DNA of 64,000 nucleotides from Ascidia mentula (taxonomy: Eukaryota; Chordata; Ascidiacea; Phlebobranchia; Ascidiidae): contig OX387203.1 in NCBI GenBank assembly GCA_947561715.1, positions 19,406,001-19,470,000 on the forward strand, read 5' to 3'. The notes beneath the pieces are model-generated. The model was not told where the DNA came from and made no database searches. It worked only from the letters and a program-made list of their open reading frames with translations. The translations under genes were made by a program, and so were the position numbers. Below, piece by piece: positions 12,058 to 22,938 of the stretch; within the stretch, counting starts at the first letter, position 1; the number at the start of each line of letters is the position of its first letter.

Positions 12058-15016
12058 TTAGTTAAGGATTGAGTTACAAACCCATCCAAAATTGGAGTAC
12101 AAACCAATCCAAAATTCTGTTGAAACATTCCCAAACCTGTTTCCATAATCCACCCAATCTCTATCGAAACTCACAGATCCGTCATAACCACGCTGGAACA
12201 CCTGGTATGTATCATAAAAGGTAAGGTGTTCCGAGAATAATTTTAAATGTAACGTCCACAGAACGCTTCCCAACCATTAAACTTAAGATACAGTTCTAGC
12301 CTCGAGAGGCAAACTCACCAGCCAACCTCCAGCATCTATGGCGCAATATCCCTGGAAAGTTTGAGGAGAAGTTAAATTGTAGACTCCGCTTACATTAAAG
12401 CCGTTTTGTAACGCGTCCTTGCAGGTTGGAAACGAGCCTATGTTTCGAAGATCATGAACATTGTTAATAAATTGCATTCCTTTCATCCAAAAAGAACCAA
12501 ACATTTTTTTTTTCAATCACAGCCATTTTTACTATGTCTGCCGTACCCGTGGGCACATGAACAATTGTAGGAGGTTTTTTTGTCAATACAAGTTCAATTG
12601 TTCTGGCAAATACCAGGATTTTGTGCACATCTGGATCTGGATCTAAAGAGAACTTCGATTTAATATTCTGAGTTTGTTTTCTTCATGCTCATGTACAGCA
12701 TTTGGCATCCTCAAATGAAGGCCAACATTTTCCACTAACCGGTTACAAACGGACTTCAACAGGTTCGTTGCCCAGGAGGTTGGAATGCCTGTTTTTGAAT
12801 ATTGTAAAAATGACGTCAAACTTACAAAAATCAATGGCATCTTCGGTGTAGTTTGCGTTGCAAGAACATTGAAAACTGCCGATGGTGTTGATACAAGTTG
12901 CATGCTGTTGATGACAGTTGTGCATTCCATTCGCGCATTCGTTTATGTCTAAATATAACAATTACGATCAATTTCGGTGGACTGTCCCTCCGAAGAAAAC
13001 AGGGAGCATGAACTTCATTAAGAACAGCACCTTCAACAGGACTAGAAGTGTACGTTCGTAAGGCCGAAAATTCAAAATTAATATTTTGTCGCATAACAGA
13101 ATATTTAATAGGCGCCAGACTCAGTGTGAGTTTTGCATATTATTCAAGTGGAGTTCGACTTCTTTTCTGGCGATTAATTTTTTTCATTGTATCAAATATT
13201 ACAGCTTTCGGGGCAATTTCTTACCTATTTCACAGTCTAACCCGATTAACCCGGGGTTGCAAGAACAATGTTGGTCGTTAACTCCAGACAAACATTCACC
13301 GTTGTTAGAACACGTTCTCAAACAATCTTCATCTGAAATATTGGAAAACAAGCGTTATTTCGTTGATCATTTGTTTTTACTACCAATCCCTGTTTATCGG
13401 TTAGAAGGATTTTTGTTAACTTACGAGTGAACGAAAAATACCGACTTTATGAACCACACGATTTGCTGGTTACACCACCCTTGGTCGAATAAAACGTCAC
13501 GTATCCTCCACTTCCTGAAAATATTCATGGTTGATTCAAACAAACCACAAAGTGTCATCTACACTAACTTACGCGACAAGATACCAGCGTGAATGAAATT
13601 ATTTATTCTAACCGCAACGCCATCAACGGATGCATAGCTTACTTTCAAATGTGTACGACCATCTTGCAAACGAACAAGATTTGTGTAGACTCTGAACGCC
13701 CGGCCTGCGAGGGCCAAGTCTCATAAAGGGTAGCCTGCTTTTTCGAAACACGCCGTTCCCTTTTCCCGGTGTATTAAATTCACTGTGTAACGACGGTTTT
13801 CTATAAAAAGTTCATGATCACAACACAGCCAAGAAAAATAAATGCTAGCAAGCACTCACCAACTGTTTTTCATCAGGCCACGTTTTCAAATAACAGCTTA
13901 TTCAAATGACATTACTATTTAAGCCCAAATTGTCTCCTGTAAGGGGTAAATAAACAATTTTACTGACACAAACTATTTCACCCTTCAAGCACGCAGCAAA
14001 CAAGCAAACTAATCACTACCAAGAAACAATGTCATTCGAAACGAAGTGTTACGCATAGTGGTCATTGTTTCGTCACTATGAATGACGTGGAGATGTAACA
14101 ATTTGCTTTTCACTGCGTTCCTGTATATTCATGGATTGGATCACTTTTGTATACTTCAAAGCAGCCTCCATCATCTAAACTATTGGGTTTGAGTTCATAC
14201 CAAAGAAAATCCGGTAAACATGCCAGGGTACTATCACTGTAACTTACTATCCATTAGTCCTGCATGCATTGCAGCCAGACAAAGGGGACCAGAGGCGTAA
14301 TCATCACTTCCACACAAATCCGAATATTGTCTCCAGCAGTTGGGTGGGCAGATTACTTTTGAAATTGAGTGATTTAAATCTGATAACATTGTGCCGCATG
14401 CAGCAATTGGGGGTTGTTGTCTTTGTTTGTTTGTTGATTACGTATTCAGCTGCGATTGAATTGCTTCCTGACCCTTGACTCCCTTCGGTAACAAACCAAA
14501 CGTGGGTTAGTTTGTTTATTCAGAATCACCAAGACTACGAACGACGGTATGCAGAAATACAGGCATTGGCATTTGATCCCACAAGGCGAACCAAAATGTA
14601 GAATTAGGGGTGAATCCGCACTAGGCAAAAACCCAGTGTTGAATAGTTGATTCCACGATGTGGAATAAATTCTGACCACAAGAACACAGAATTTATACAC
14701 AACTATTATGCGAACGCGTGAGCTACGATACTGCAATTATGTGATTACGGTCAATTCTCTCTGGGCAGTTCCAAGAACTGTGGGCGACACAAAACTGCAC
14801 AGTCATTCTCATTACAACATAGCATAAACGTTACACACACGTTGCTGCATTAAAGTGGTAGATTTAATTCCTGTAAACTCATTCAAATGAAATTCAAATT
14901 TTTTGAATACTAACTGTAAAACACAGCTTACCTATCAACGAATTGCATTGCTTATGGTTTTCGACAAAGATCATCAATATTGGAAAAAGGTGGAAAAAAT
15001 AGTAGTACTTTAACAT
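12058..15016 (-). pseudogene. Secreted EGF/fibrinogen-related protein gene, decayed
   Basis: Minus-strand phase-1 modules. 14932-15016: signal peptide MLKYYYFFHLFPILMIFVEN. About 13456-13730: two beta-rich pieces (RVYTNLVRLQDG..., SGGYVTFYSTKGG) of unrecognised fold. 13225-13332: EGF (DEDCLRTCSNNGECLSG). 12826-12948: calcium-binding EGF (DINECANGMHNC). 12521-12640: six-cysteine EGF. About 12319-12480 and 12060-12201: the N-terminal part of a fibrinogen domain (CKDALQNGF.VSGVYNL, VFQRGYDGSVSFDRDW, EFWIGL). The last EGF carries an in-frame TGA at 12594-12596 and a frame offset at its acceptor. The fibrinogen domain stops after about 90 of roughly 215 residues. An LTR-like repeat lies in an intron. 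Related intact animal proteins are secreted lectin or adhesion molecules. Exon choice upstream of 13450 is uncertain. Confidence 0.7.
14404..14850 (+). repeat. Dispersed LTR-like repeat, copy 2
   Basis: Collinear with 11108-11502 over its length and lies in the first intron of the EGF/fibrinogen gene. It carries about 50 bp around 14600-14650 that copy 1 lacks. Confidence 0.65.
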
Positions 15017-15410
15017 GGTTTCTAAATGTTTTGAAAGTGACTGAATATATTGCTTATAGGTATGTAGTAATCGCATTGAAAAGTGTCTCATCAGAATTTT
15101 ATTCTACTAGTCATTTAGAAACAAAAAACGCTACAGATTGACTTAATCGAAACTTAATTTCCTAAATTTCAAGCTTTCTCTCACTGGCTTATGTTTCATT
15201 TGTGAAAATTTAACTTGGACGCAGTAATTTCTATGCATGAGAATGCGAAACTTACAATGCGTGTGCTTCTGTCCAACCTTTACTGAAAATTAAGTTTTCT
15301 GTTTGGAAACAGCAACATTGCAACACGTGAGCAACGCCTCACATCATACAGCAGTTCCGTTAATTTTAACGCAAATATTTTGAATCTCATCTCTTATCCG
15401 GTGATGATAT

Positions 15411-15521
15411 TTGGATTCGCTGTTGATGATTGGATTCGGTGTTGATGTTTGGATTCGGTGTTGATGTTTGGATTCGGTGTTGATGTTTGGATTCGTTGTT
15501 GATGTTTGGATTCGCTGTTGA
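15411..15521 (+). repeat. 19-bp minisatellite
   Basis: About six tandem units of GTTGATGTTTGGATTCGGT, with edge variants GATGAT and TTCGCT. Confidence 0.9.
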
Positions 15522-15979
15522 ATGTGTCAATTGAAGGAACTAATATTCAGGAAAAGTAATGGAACAATTATAAATTGAAGTTTTATTGACGTCTGAAAGC
15601 AGCGCTCAATTTTTTTGTCAGGGTCGTAACCCGTATTCTTTTGTATTGTTCACAATGTGTTCCAACCTATAATGAACATTTCTTGTTTAGACACTGCAAC
15701 ATTGCAACGTGTTAGAGATGCCTAACGACGCACAGCAGTTCCGTTGATTTAAACGCAAAATGTTTTGGATCCCACTCGGCAAAGGTAAACCCATGGAAAT
15801 GAAGATGTTAGTAATTAAAATAGAAAGCAGCTAAGTTATTTCCAACGAAAAACGTCTGGGAATCGCGCACAAATCAGGTTCCTCCCAGAACGACAACATA
15901 AAAACGACATTTCGCCGACACTGAAGCGGTTTCTAATCAAATTAGAAAAACAATTAACGTACAATTGAGTTATTACAGC

Positions 15980-16270
15980 TCAACAAAACATATCACGCTG
16001 AACAAACGTTTTTACGAAACATACGGATGAAAATTGTGTTACAAGCGCTGAGGCATGTTTATTGCAATAACCTTCTCCATAAAATTGTGTCCAATCTTTC
16101 ATTTCATTGTTTATCATTCGAGACAAAACGTTTGCATACGTCGAAACACATTCTGTGTTGTATCGTGTCAGAGGTAAGTATAACAACCCACTAGTTACAA
16201 AGGGAAATTCAGTTGCTACAAACTGATGAAGTTCAATCAAAGCCCAATCCAATACTTGTACTTGACTCAC
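15980..16270 (-). CDS. Unrecognised possible terminal exon
   Basis: A 96-codon minus-strand frame, cysteine-containing (ECVSTYANVLSRM, GEGYCNKHASALV), ending in MFC and a stop. A CACCAG acceptor lies just upstream (about 16272). Composition is protein-like, but I cannot assign a family and see no partner exon. It could belong to a gene upstream of the fibrinogen-like locus or be a chance frame. Confidence 0.3.
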   Translation of the reverse strand: MSQVQVLDWALIELHQFVATEFPFVTSGLLYLPLTRYNTECVSTYANVLSRMINNEMKDWTQFYGEGYCNKHASALVTQFSSVCFVKTFVQRDMFC

Positions 16271-16599
16271 TGGTGATCAGCAAAGTTCTCTCGAAAGTTA
16301 CCATTCAGATAGTGAAAGTCGTTGCTAAAAGATTTGAACTCTTAAAATTATAACCCAGAATTGAACAGAAAGTTGTTAATTAAAACAACCCCTGTTTAAA
16401 ATCCAATCTCATATAGTAGTAAAATGTTCACGCATGCATCTTAAATTGGACCGCGCAAAAATAAACAGATGAAATTGCGAGCTGAAAGGAGTTGGACACT
16501 GATCTTACCAATATATTCACCAAAACCGTGACCATGGAAATATATTTTAAGATTAAGATGAAGGCGACATCTAGAGGATGCAATTGTTCGGTGCAGCAA

Positions 16600-16790
16600 T
16601 GTTTCTACGTGAATAAACAGATTGTGAGCTGCAGACAGGTGTACACACTGTTTTGACCTATAAGGTCTCATCAGTGCAGCTGGTGACAGTGGCACATGCT
16701 AGCTGATAGACTAGCAGGCACACAGATTTCCACTTTGTGGTACCTTTCGGTCGATCGTCGATATGCTGTAATTTCAAAACAAGCAATATA
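16600..16790 (-). repeat. Hammerhead-bearing repeat, copy with mutated core
   Basis: On the minus strand: TCGACGATCGACCGAAAGGT, ACCACAAAGTGGAAATCTGT, GTGCCTGCTAGTCTATCAGC and then the hammerhead motif. The same order occurs at 49488-49650, where the element lies inside a hAT-like element. Confidence 0.8.
16627..16681 (-). ncRNA. Type I hammerhead ribozyme motif, probably inactive
   Basis: Minus strand: stem I AGCTGCA/TGCAGCT, core CTGATGA, stem II GACCT/AGGTC, stem III CAG/CTG, cleavage dinucleotide TC. The conserved GAAA box reads AAAA, removing the invariant G12, so self-cleavage is expected to be lost even though all stems still pair. Confidence 0.8.
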
Positions 16791-16799
16791 GCCCATGTA

Positions 16800-17849
16800 G
16801 TTTCTACAAAGTTAAAGTTCATGCAGACGTTTCGATTGTAATTACAATCATTCTCGATGTGAAATGCAAACGAACGGGTAAATTGTTGCTGTAAAGTAAC
16901 ATGATTCTGTGAACGTCTTTGTTCGTTTTTTTTCACACTTTATTTCTTTTTGTATTTTCATTTCACCTTTAAGTCACTTTGTTCATTTTCACATTTACCT
17001 TTTAAAATATATTTGTAATTATTTCGCTATTTTACTCCTTTTTTTACGCCCGAACAGTCACGCTTGCGTGGCAAACGTAGGCAGTGATGATTGGTTAAAG
17101 TGCTGGCGGCTGAAATAATAAGCGAAAAGCGAGGAAGTTCTCTGGGAGATCGTATGATGTATTTGTTGAGCATGCTAATGGTAGTGGATTGTTATAGTTT
17201 TAGAACAAACGTTGTTTTATTTGAACTTTTGTCAGTTTTATTCTTTTATAATTATTAGCGTTTTTCCATTTGATCACAAAAGTAGCCACCTTGGTCGTCT
17301 GACTCCAGAATCTGGATTCTTGCGATAGGCTGTCAGTGCGGAGCAGCCTAGGCGTTAACCAAGTTAGGGGGACAGTTAGGGTTACAATTGTAGTAACAGA
17401 TTATTTTAGCTGATTATAATTGAAATTAGAGCAAGTGGTATGAAAGACTGGATATTTTCACAGTAGAATTTACGTAGTGATCGTCTTTATTGAAAACATA
17501 CCTGGTTGCTTACAGACTATCAACGTGTGTCGTCATTTGACAGCAAAATGTTGAAAAAAATAGATGTTTTGTCTATGCTCAGTGCGGCGCAGACCCACAT
17601 TAATGGTGATACATCGTATTACAAAAATATTTGTTAAAGATAAAGTTTCCATGGATGTTGACTGAGAAGCAATGGTCGTATTCATGTCGACCACGCCATA
17701 AACTTCACGGTATATAGCTGGTTGGTCTTCATTGATGCTTAAACGACGTAATCTTGGATAAAAAGGGACCCAAGCAATTGCCTTTTAAACAACAATGGCG
17801 GTTATAATGTTTCTGTTGCTGCATATTGTAATTCAAAAATCACTTCTTC
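16800..17849. other. Intergenic, no confident gene
   Basis: A T-rich tract lies at 16920-17050. At about 17610-17775 the minus strand is open for about 50 codons (PFYPRLRRLSINEDQPAIYR); it reads like protein but matches no family I know. Confidence 0.3.
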
Positions 17850-17935
17850 TGGCAAAACGTAACTTTATTTACCGACGTTTCGCCTGTTGTACAACAATGG
17901 CTGTTATAGAGTAAAATTTATCGCGTTTCGGACAG
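17850..17935 (-). repeat. Penelope-like 3' stub with degraded hammerhead
   Basis: On the minus strand: CAGGCGAAACGTCGGTAAAT, then AAAGTTACGTTTTGCCAGAAG. This matches the 3' ends at 19.27, 41.25 and 53.70 kb. The CTGATGA box is replaced by CTATAA, so the ribozyme is dead. Confidence 0.7.
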
Positions 17936-18093
17936 CCACATTCTACGATCACCAACAATGCAACAACATTTGAAATTTCTTTTTCATAGAGTGCTCAGTG
18001 ATCACTTAACTAACGTGACTAATCATCTGATTACAAGGAATGGAAAGTAATAAGTAGGGCCGGATTGATGCCAGGGCGATAATGTTACAGAAG

Positions 18094-18135
18094 GAAAATT
18101 GACAAGTCTTGTCGGGGAAGGAATCTGATTATTTT
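18094..18135. repeat. Short duplicated block shared with atlastin-like exon
   Basis: TTGACAAGTCTTGTCGGGGA and the following AGGAATCTGATT occur here and again at about 20015-20048 inside the P-loop exon of the atlastin-like relic. They are absent from the paralogous exon at 25.97 kb. It therefore looks like a small copied insertion. Confidence 0.7.
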
Positions 18136-19243
18136 GATCTGTGTTTTCCTGATGTTTTGCATTTCAATGCATATTTTTTTGGCAGAAAACGGTCTTCTTT
18201 ATGGTAAGTCCATAAACCTCATGTTTCCGAACACTAGTGGGATGTTTCGTAACATGTACGTGAGTCCTTTTGATTGTGAATGACGTCATCAATTTCCCCA
18301 AAGAGTTGCCGTATAGTTGTGTGCAATGGTTTTTAATTTTCACCACAATAAGTCATCTATGTTTAGCATTCGCCCAACATTGTGGTCAGTTATACGCTGG
18401 ATTTTATATTTGTTAAATTCGTTTTTAGGAATTGCAGATTCTTTTAAAAAATATCATCAATAAGTTCAAGCTTCACCTGAAAAGGTTTGGTGGTTTTTTG
18501 TTTAAAAAACGTCAGTGCTTATGCATAGTCTGCGAAAAGCTGAAAAAAAATGTTGTTTGCAAAAGTAACAAACATGTGTAAAACGATAGAGTACTTGTAG
18601 ATACTGAAGGTTGTCTTCCTGGATTTGATGTGAAAGGTTGTAAATTTGAACTGAGATTATTAAAGTACTGAGAGCAAATATGGCAAAGCATTTGGACACT
18701 GTGGTATCGGCATCGTACATTCCTTGCTTATCCATCAGGAACACGGCAGTGTGCACTGTATAATTGTATTATTCGCTGAAGGAGAGACAACCTTACAATG
18801 ACCCGCCTCATTGCCGTGCTTATTTTTTGCAATAAAGTATTTGCTGTAAATTAAAATTCCATGTGTATCGGGATCCATTCCTCCTCTCCAAGCAAATCCA
18901 TCATAGTTATCGTCGGTATCCATCCACCCTAAATTATGGTCCTGGAATTTATAATTAGGTAACTGGACAATACATATTGTGTTTCTGATGTATTACCGAA
19001 AGTAACATACAACCCTAAGTACGTTCGTTTATAACGCTATAATCATAAAAACGCTTTTTGCTGCGTGACAGCGTTTGTCAAAAACGTATGTAATATTTGC
19101 TGAAACACTTTAGTCGTAAAAACAACTGTGCGTTTTTTTTACTGTGGGCCCAGCGTTGCAAAACTTGGGTACTTCAATTGAATAATTAAATAAAAATATG
19201 TCATCACCTGGTTTTCGAAAGATCGCAAGTATTTCAAAAACAA

Positions 19244-19932
19244 TTAAAAATGTACTGCTCTTCTGGCATAAACGTACTGTATTTTGCGACGTTTCGTCTG
19301 CCATGCGGCGAGACTTCATCAGGTATAACGCACCAATTGCATCACACTGAAACACGCAGGGGCAAAAAAGAAAAAGAAAAAAGGGGGAACGTTGACACCA
19401 CTTGTCAACTCACGTGCTAGAGGCAGAGGCGCCAAACATTGCAGAAGACACAACAATTACAACAAATTATTGTAAACCGCCGGAAAGAAAACACATTGTT
19501 CTTTGTTATTGACGCAACCACTATTTTTGTGGATGTGCAACGACTCAAGAAATAGCCGCTTGGCGTGCTCCAGCTCTATTTCCAGGACTTGGGCTCTATC
19601 GAAGTCAACTTTATGTCGCAATGTCACCGCATGATTGGCCAACGCAGTCTTGCTGGCATCTTTCGATGCGACATCACGGCGATGCTCTTTCAGTCGCGTC
19701 TTAATGGCCCTTCTGGTTTCGCCCATGTATATACCATCGCAATCTTTGCATGGTATTAAATAGACCACTCTCTTTGGCTCGAAAGCCTCCGTAGCAATGG
19801 GTCGTAAAATTAGATTGCCAAGCGTTGTAAGAGGCTTCGTGTAAACTTTTATGTCGTAATCATACATCAATCTTCGCAATGTTTCGGCAAGGCCAGGGAC
19901 GTAGGGAATTACAACTGTTCCGCTAGTGGGCG
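19244..19932 (-). mobile_element. 5'-truncated Penelope-like retroelement with GIY-YIG endonuclease
   Basis: Minus-strand coding from 19932 to 19457 covers the linker (VIPYVPGLAETLRRLMYDYD) and the C-terminal endonuclease: VVYLIPCKDCDGIYMGETRR, then TRLKEHRRDV, ALANHAVTL and a conserved C-terminal tail. GIY...YMGE is the GIY-YIG signature with the upstream CxxC of the Penelope type. The reverse transcriptase is missing. The 3' untranslated part carries a hammerhead motif. The insertion is bounded by the 12-bp direct repeat TTTCAAAAACAA (19232-19243 and 19933-19944). It lies inside an atlastin-like exon, whose uninterrupted paralogue at 25.88 kb shows the original sequence. Confidence 0.92.
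19281..19330 (-). ncRNA. Penelope-type hammerhead ribozyme motif
   Basis: Minus strand: CTGATGA (19316-19322), stem II AGTCT...AGAC, then GAAACGTC. Stem III is reduced to the self-complementary ACGT, which can pair only between two molecules. Minimal hammerheads of this kind are known from Penelope-like elements and are thought to cleave as dimers. Stem I is degenerate here. Confidence 0.75.
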
Positions 19933-20140
19933 TTTCAAAAACAAGTTCAGCATGAAGGATTTTCTTTTTATGAAAGCTCCAGCAATGAGATAAATTGCCA
20001 CAGGCATTTCCTTCACTTGACAAGTCTTGTCGGGGAAGGAATCTGATTCGTGAAAGAGTTCATGGAGTTCGCCCTTAATATGCCGTCCTTCTGTGTCCGA
20101 AATCGAAATCACCCGATAGTTGCCATCTGTTTACATCGTG

Positions 20141-20730
20141 CGAGTTATGTGGGTTTGTAGCTACATTAAGTCATTGTGACATTCCTATGCAAATACACAT
20201 AGTTTTGTGTAATAAATATCACGCTTGCGTGATCATCAGTCATTGCATTTTTACTTACAACATGATGCCTCATAACAAGTCAATAGAAGAAGATGTGTTA
20301 ACCAGGTAGCTACACTATACAGTAGCATAGCTCTTATAACCAGATGTCATGGTGAGGAAAGAGATTCATTTACAGTGGTGTTAAAACACGACGTACTGTT
20401 AAAATATCACTGAGACTCTTCAACTTGTAGACATAAATTTAAACGCAAACACGCGGTAACTTTTTTTATGGTAGCTGTGAAAGCAGGATTAGTTCGAGGT
20501 ATAGCGGGTTTTCTTTCTAAACGAATCAATGTATAACGTGAGCGAATTCATCTAAAAAAGCGTCAACACTTTTCGGGTGCGTCGTTCTATCATTTTATTA
20601 GGAATGATTGCGTGACCGAAAGAAAATTTAAAGGAGTAAGGGAAAAAAGTAACCCATTTAATTTGATCCCAGTGGTTTTAGCGAAGCTCAAAACGTTTAT
20701 GTAATTAAATTAGACCGACAATAAAACCAG
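20141..20730. other. Intergenic, no gene seen
   Basis: Flanks of the atlastin-like relic; 20141-20220 is paralogous to 26095-26190. The remainder is AT-rich with no supported feature. Confidence 0.4.
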
Positions 20731-20880
20731 CAATGAGATTCCTTGTTATATTATTTGTAAATTTTCTACCTGTGGTTTGTGGACAATCTTGGTACAAGTT
20801 GGACGACTTTCGTGGAAGTCATCCAACTTGTATCAAGTTTGTCCACAAACAACCGGTGGGAAATTTGCAAATAACACAAT
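20731..20880 (+). pseudogene. Lectin signal-peptide exon in an inverted duplication
   Basis: The plus strand reads MRFLVILFVNFLPVVCGQSW, nearly the start of the 22.9-kb lectin (MKLFIVLFVNFLPFVFGQTW). After about 60 bp the same sequence runs back in reverse complement: AAGTTGGACGACTTTCG is answered by GGAAGTCATCCAACTTG, down to GCAAATAAC. This gives a near-perfect hairpin with about 60-bp arms and almost no loop. No downstream lectin exons follow, so it is a dead fragment. Confidence 0.85.
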
Positions 20881-22938
20881 GAATAATTTCATTCTCCCCT
20901 ATTTCCATAACTCGCTACCACACTGTAGTTCACAGTTAGACCTTTAAAGGTATAGAGTAAAAAAAAGACTTTCAGTTTCCAATTTCAAATAACTTAATAA
21001 CTTATGTGTAGCAGAGTTTCTGTGTATTTTTTTGTTATTATTATCATGTGATACTTACAGAAACTGACGTTGCTTACAGAAGCCTACGTAAGCGAAATCG
21101 ATTTTTTCAAATAAAATGACATAAATTAGATGGTTGTTGTTTCACAGTATATACTATGGGTAAGACTATATAGACTAAAACACAAATGTTACAAAAATAA
21201 CTGCATTTTACTGTTGCTTTTCTACCACTATTAACTTAAAATCTTCTAAATCATTTAACTTAATTTGTAGTAAATTTTGGATCAATGGTTTTCGTTGAGT
21301 CGTTTCGTCTTTTGCTGCTCAAAGTCATGCACAGTCACTTAATCGTATTATTACTTTTCTTGTACAGTCGTCGTCAATTAAAGTTTGGAAAATAAAATTG
21401 GATTGTGATTGGTTGGAGTTTAAATAATTTTATTATTGTCGTAATCCAACAATAATAATGGCGATTTACGGTTTAAAACATGGCGATTTACAGTTTAAAA
21501 CATGCCGATTTACAGTTTAAAATCAGACTTCACAAAACTAAGCGATTTTACACAGAAATAGAGGATCAAGAAATGGTAAAACATATTTTGGTTCATTAAC
21601 ATGTTCTGTCTTTCTGTCTGTTGTATTCCTTTTTCTACCACGTGACAATCTCATCTATTAACCGTGATACATTTGTTGTGAATCAAGATAACTAAATATA
21701 CAATACGACTGTAATGTGAGTGGGAAATAGTGTGGTTGGTTCTATGTTGCAGAGCATCCCACTGTGCGTAGTTTACTGTTGTGCTTTATGGGCTGCGTCC
21801 CACGAAAAACGATCACCACAACTGACAAAAAGACTTCACAGGTTATGTTACAAGCAGTCCCTGGGTTGGGGCAATGCAGCCGGTGCCGCTTATCTGAGAC
21901 TCTGCCTGTGTATGGAGCTAATAGCAAATAGGGCCCCACGAATATCATTGTTTGTTTTTAAACTAAGGGAATTATATCGTAAAGGCTGCGTTCCTTTAAA
22001 AATGTCACGTGATCTTCATCAAAAAAGGATCCACACAACGGACTATTTTTTTCTTAAGGACTATAGTTGTAAATATGCACTGAGCAGGATTTGGATTGAC
22101 AACAACATTTGATTTGGTCAACCTAATGTAGCACGTAGCCTACAAATATTTATTCGCCAAATAAGTTTGTACTGACCACTGACCAAAGCTATAGCAGCAA
22201 ACACTTTACACATGACTGCGAGATAAGTTTACAAACTTTTAAACAAGGAAAACCCGCAACTTATTTGTTCTCCGCTGACACAAGAGGAAACTAAACACTA
22301 CAAGAACCCACTCATTCCTAAACATAGACTGATTTGTAAACTGTGGCAATCAGCACAGTGAGTAGAGGCATCTATATTACAGTGCGGTGTGTGAATCAAC
22401 ATTGTTTCGTTGATGAAATTTGTAAATCTTAATTTACATGAACTTTGCTTCAGTCTGTTCTCTCGGAATTCTGTCAGTTGCAACAATGGTTTGGAATGAT
22501 GCAAATGACTCAGATCCTTGTAAACGTTTAAACGAGTTGACGAATTCTTTTGTAACTATTGTAGATAGAACTTTGCTAACATTGCGTTGATATGATTTGG
22601 ATTCGTTTAGAATTGAAGTTGGTAGTAAACACGCAGTTTTTCACTACACCTATTTCCTGTAAACCAGTGATGCGTTTGCAGGCTGTTACAATTTGTGACG
22701 TCACAAACAGAGAGTTGTAGAAAAAGTTCGTATTCGTCAAATATCTCCAATGCAATAAAGTGATCATTTTTCAAATATTTTTAACGTGCTTGTGTGCAAT
22801 ATGTAATTAGTTTGGTGGAGGGGTGAAGGGGGTTTTTGCTGTGTAGCTGACTTAGTTACTGCTAACTAAGATAAAAACTTTAACTGGAGCGTTTGCGTAC
22901 ATATGTTATCACACTCAATAATTTCCACAGACAGGACA
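20881..22938. other. Intergenic between lectin fragment and lectin gene
   Basis: A 130-codon plus ORF (21720-22112) has no recognisable family and contains repeated GGCTGCGT(C/T)CC, so it may be transposon-derived. A short tandem repeat is listed separately. Otherwise AT-rich, with the lectin promoter presumably near 22850-22935. Confidence 0.35.
21457..21525. repeat. 22-bp tandem repeat, three units
   Basis: Three adjacent units of CATGGCGATTTACAGTTTAA with single-base variants (CGG for CAG, GCC for GGC). Confidence 0.85.

Larger units (their letters stand above)
18595..20140 (-). pseudogene. Atlastin-like GTPase relic split by a Penelope element
   Basis: Atlastins are ER-shaping dynamin-like GTPases. 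Minus-strand exons: (a) P-loop exon 20128 to 19933, resuming at 19243 to 19218, with VKEMPVAIYLIAGAFIKRKS; (b) about 18780-18940 with YDGFAWRGGMDPDTHGI; (c) 18595-18754 with [18 protein letters not shown] and [19 protein letters not shown]. All three blocks match atlastin in order. Defects: the P-loop GxxxxGKS is changed to GAFIKRKS, switch II is DKQG, the exon is split by a 689-bp retroelement, and 33 bp (LTGACAAG-type block) is inserted before VKEMPV. No middle domain, helical bundle or membrane hairpin exons are visible downstream. It is a truncated pseudogene. Confidence 0.8.

Noticed and set aside
13040..13430. Plus-strand ORFs over the EGF region
   Set aside because: Antisense to the minus-strand EGF exon 13225-13332, which has cysteine spacing and matching splice phases.
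18164..18346. 60-codon minus ORF as a further atlastin exon
   Set aside because: No atlastin middle-domain motif and no matching splice sites.
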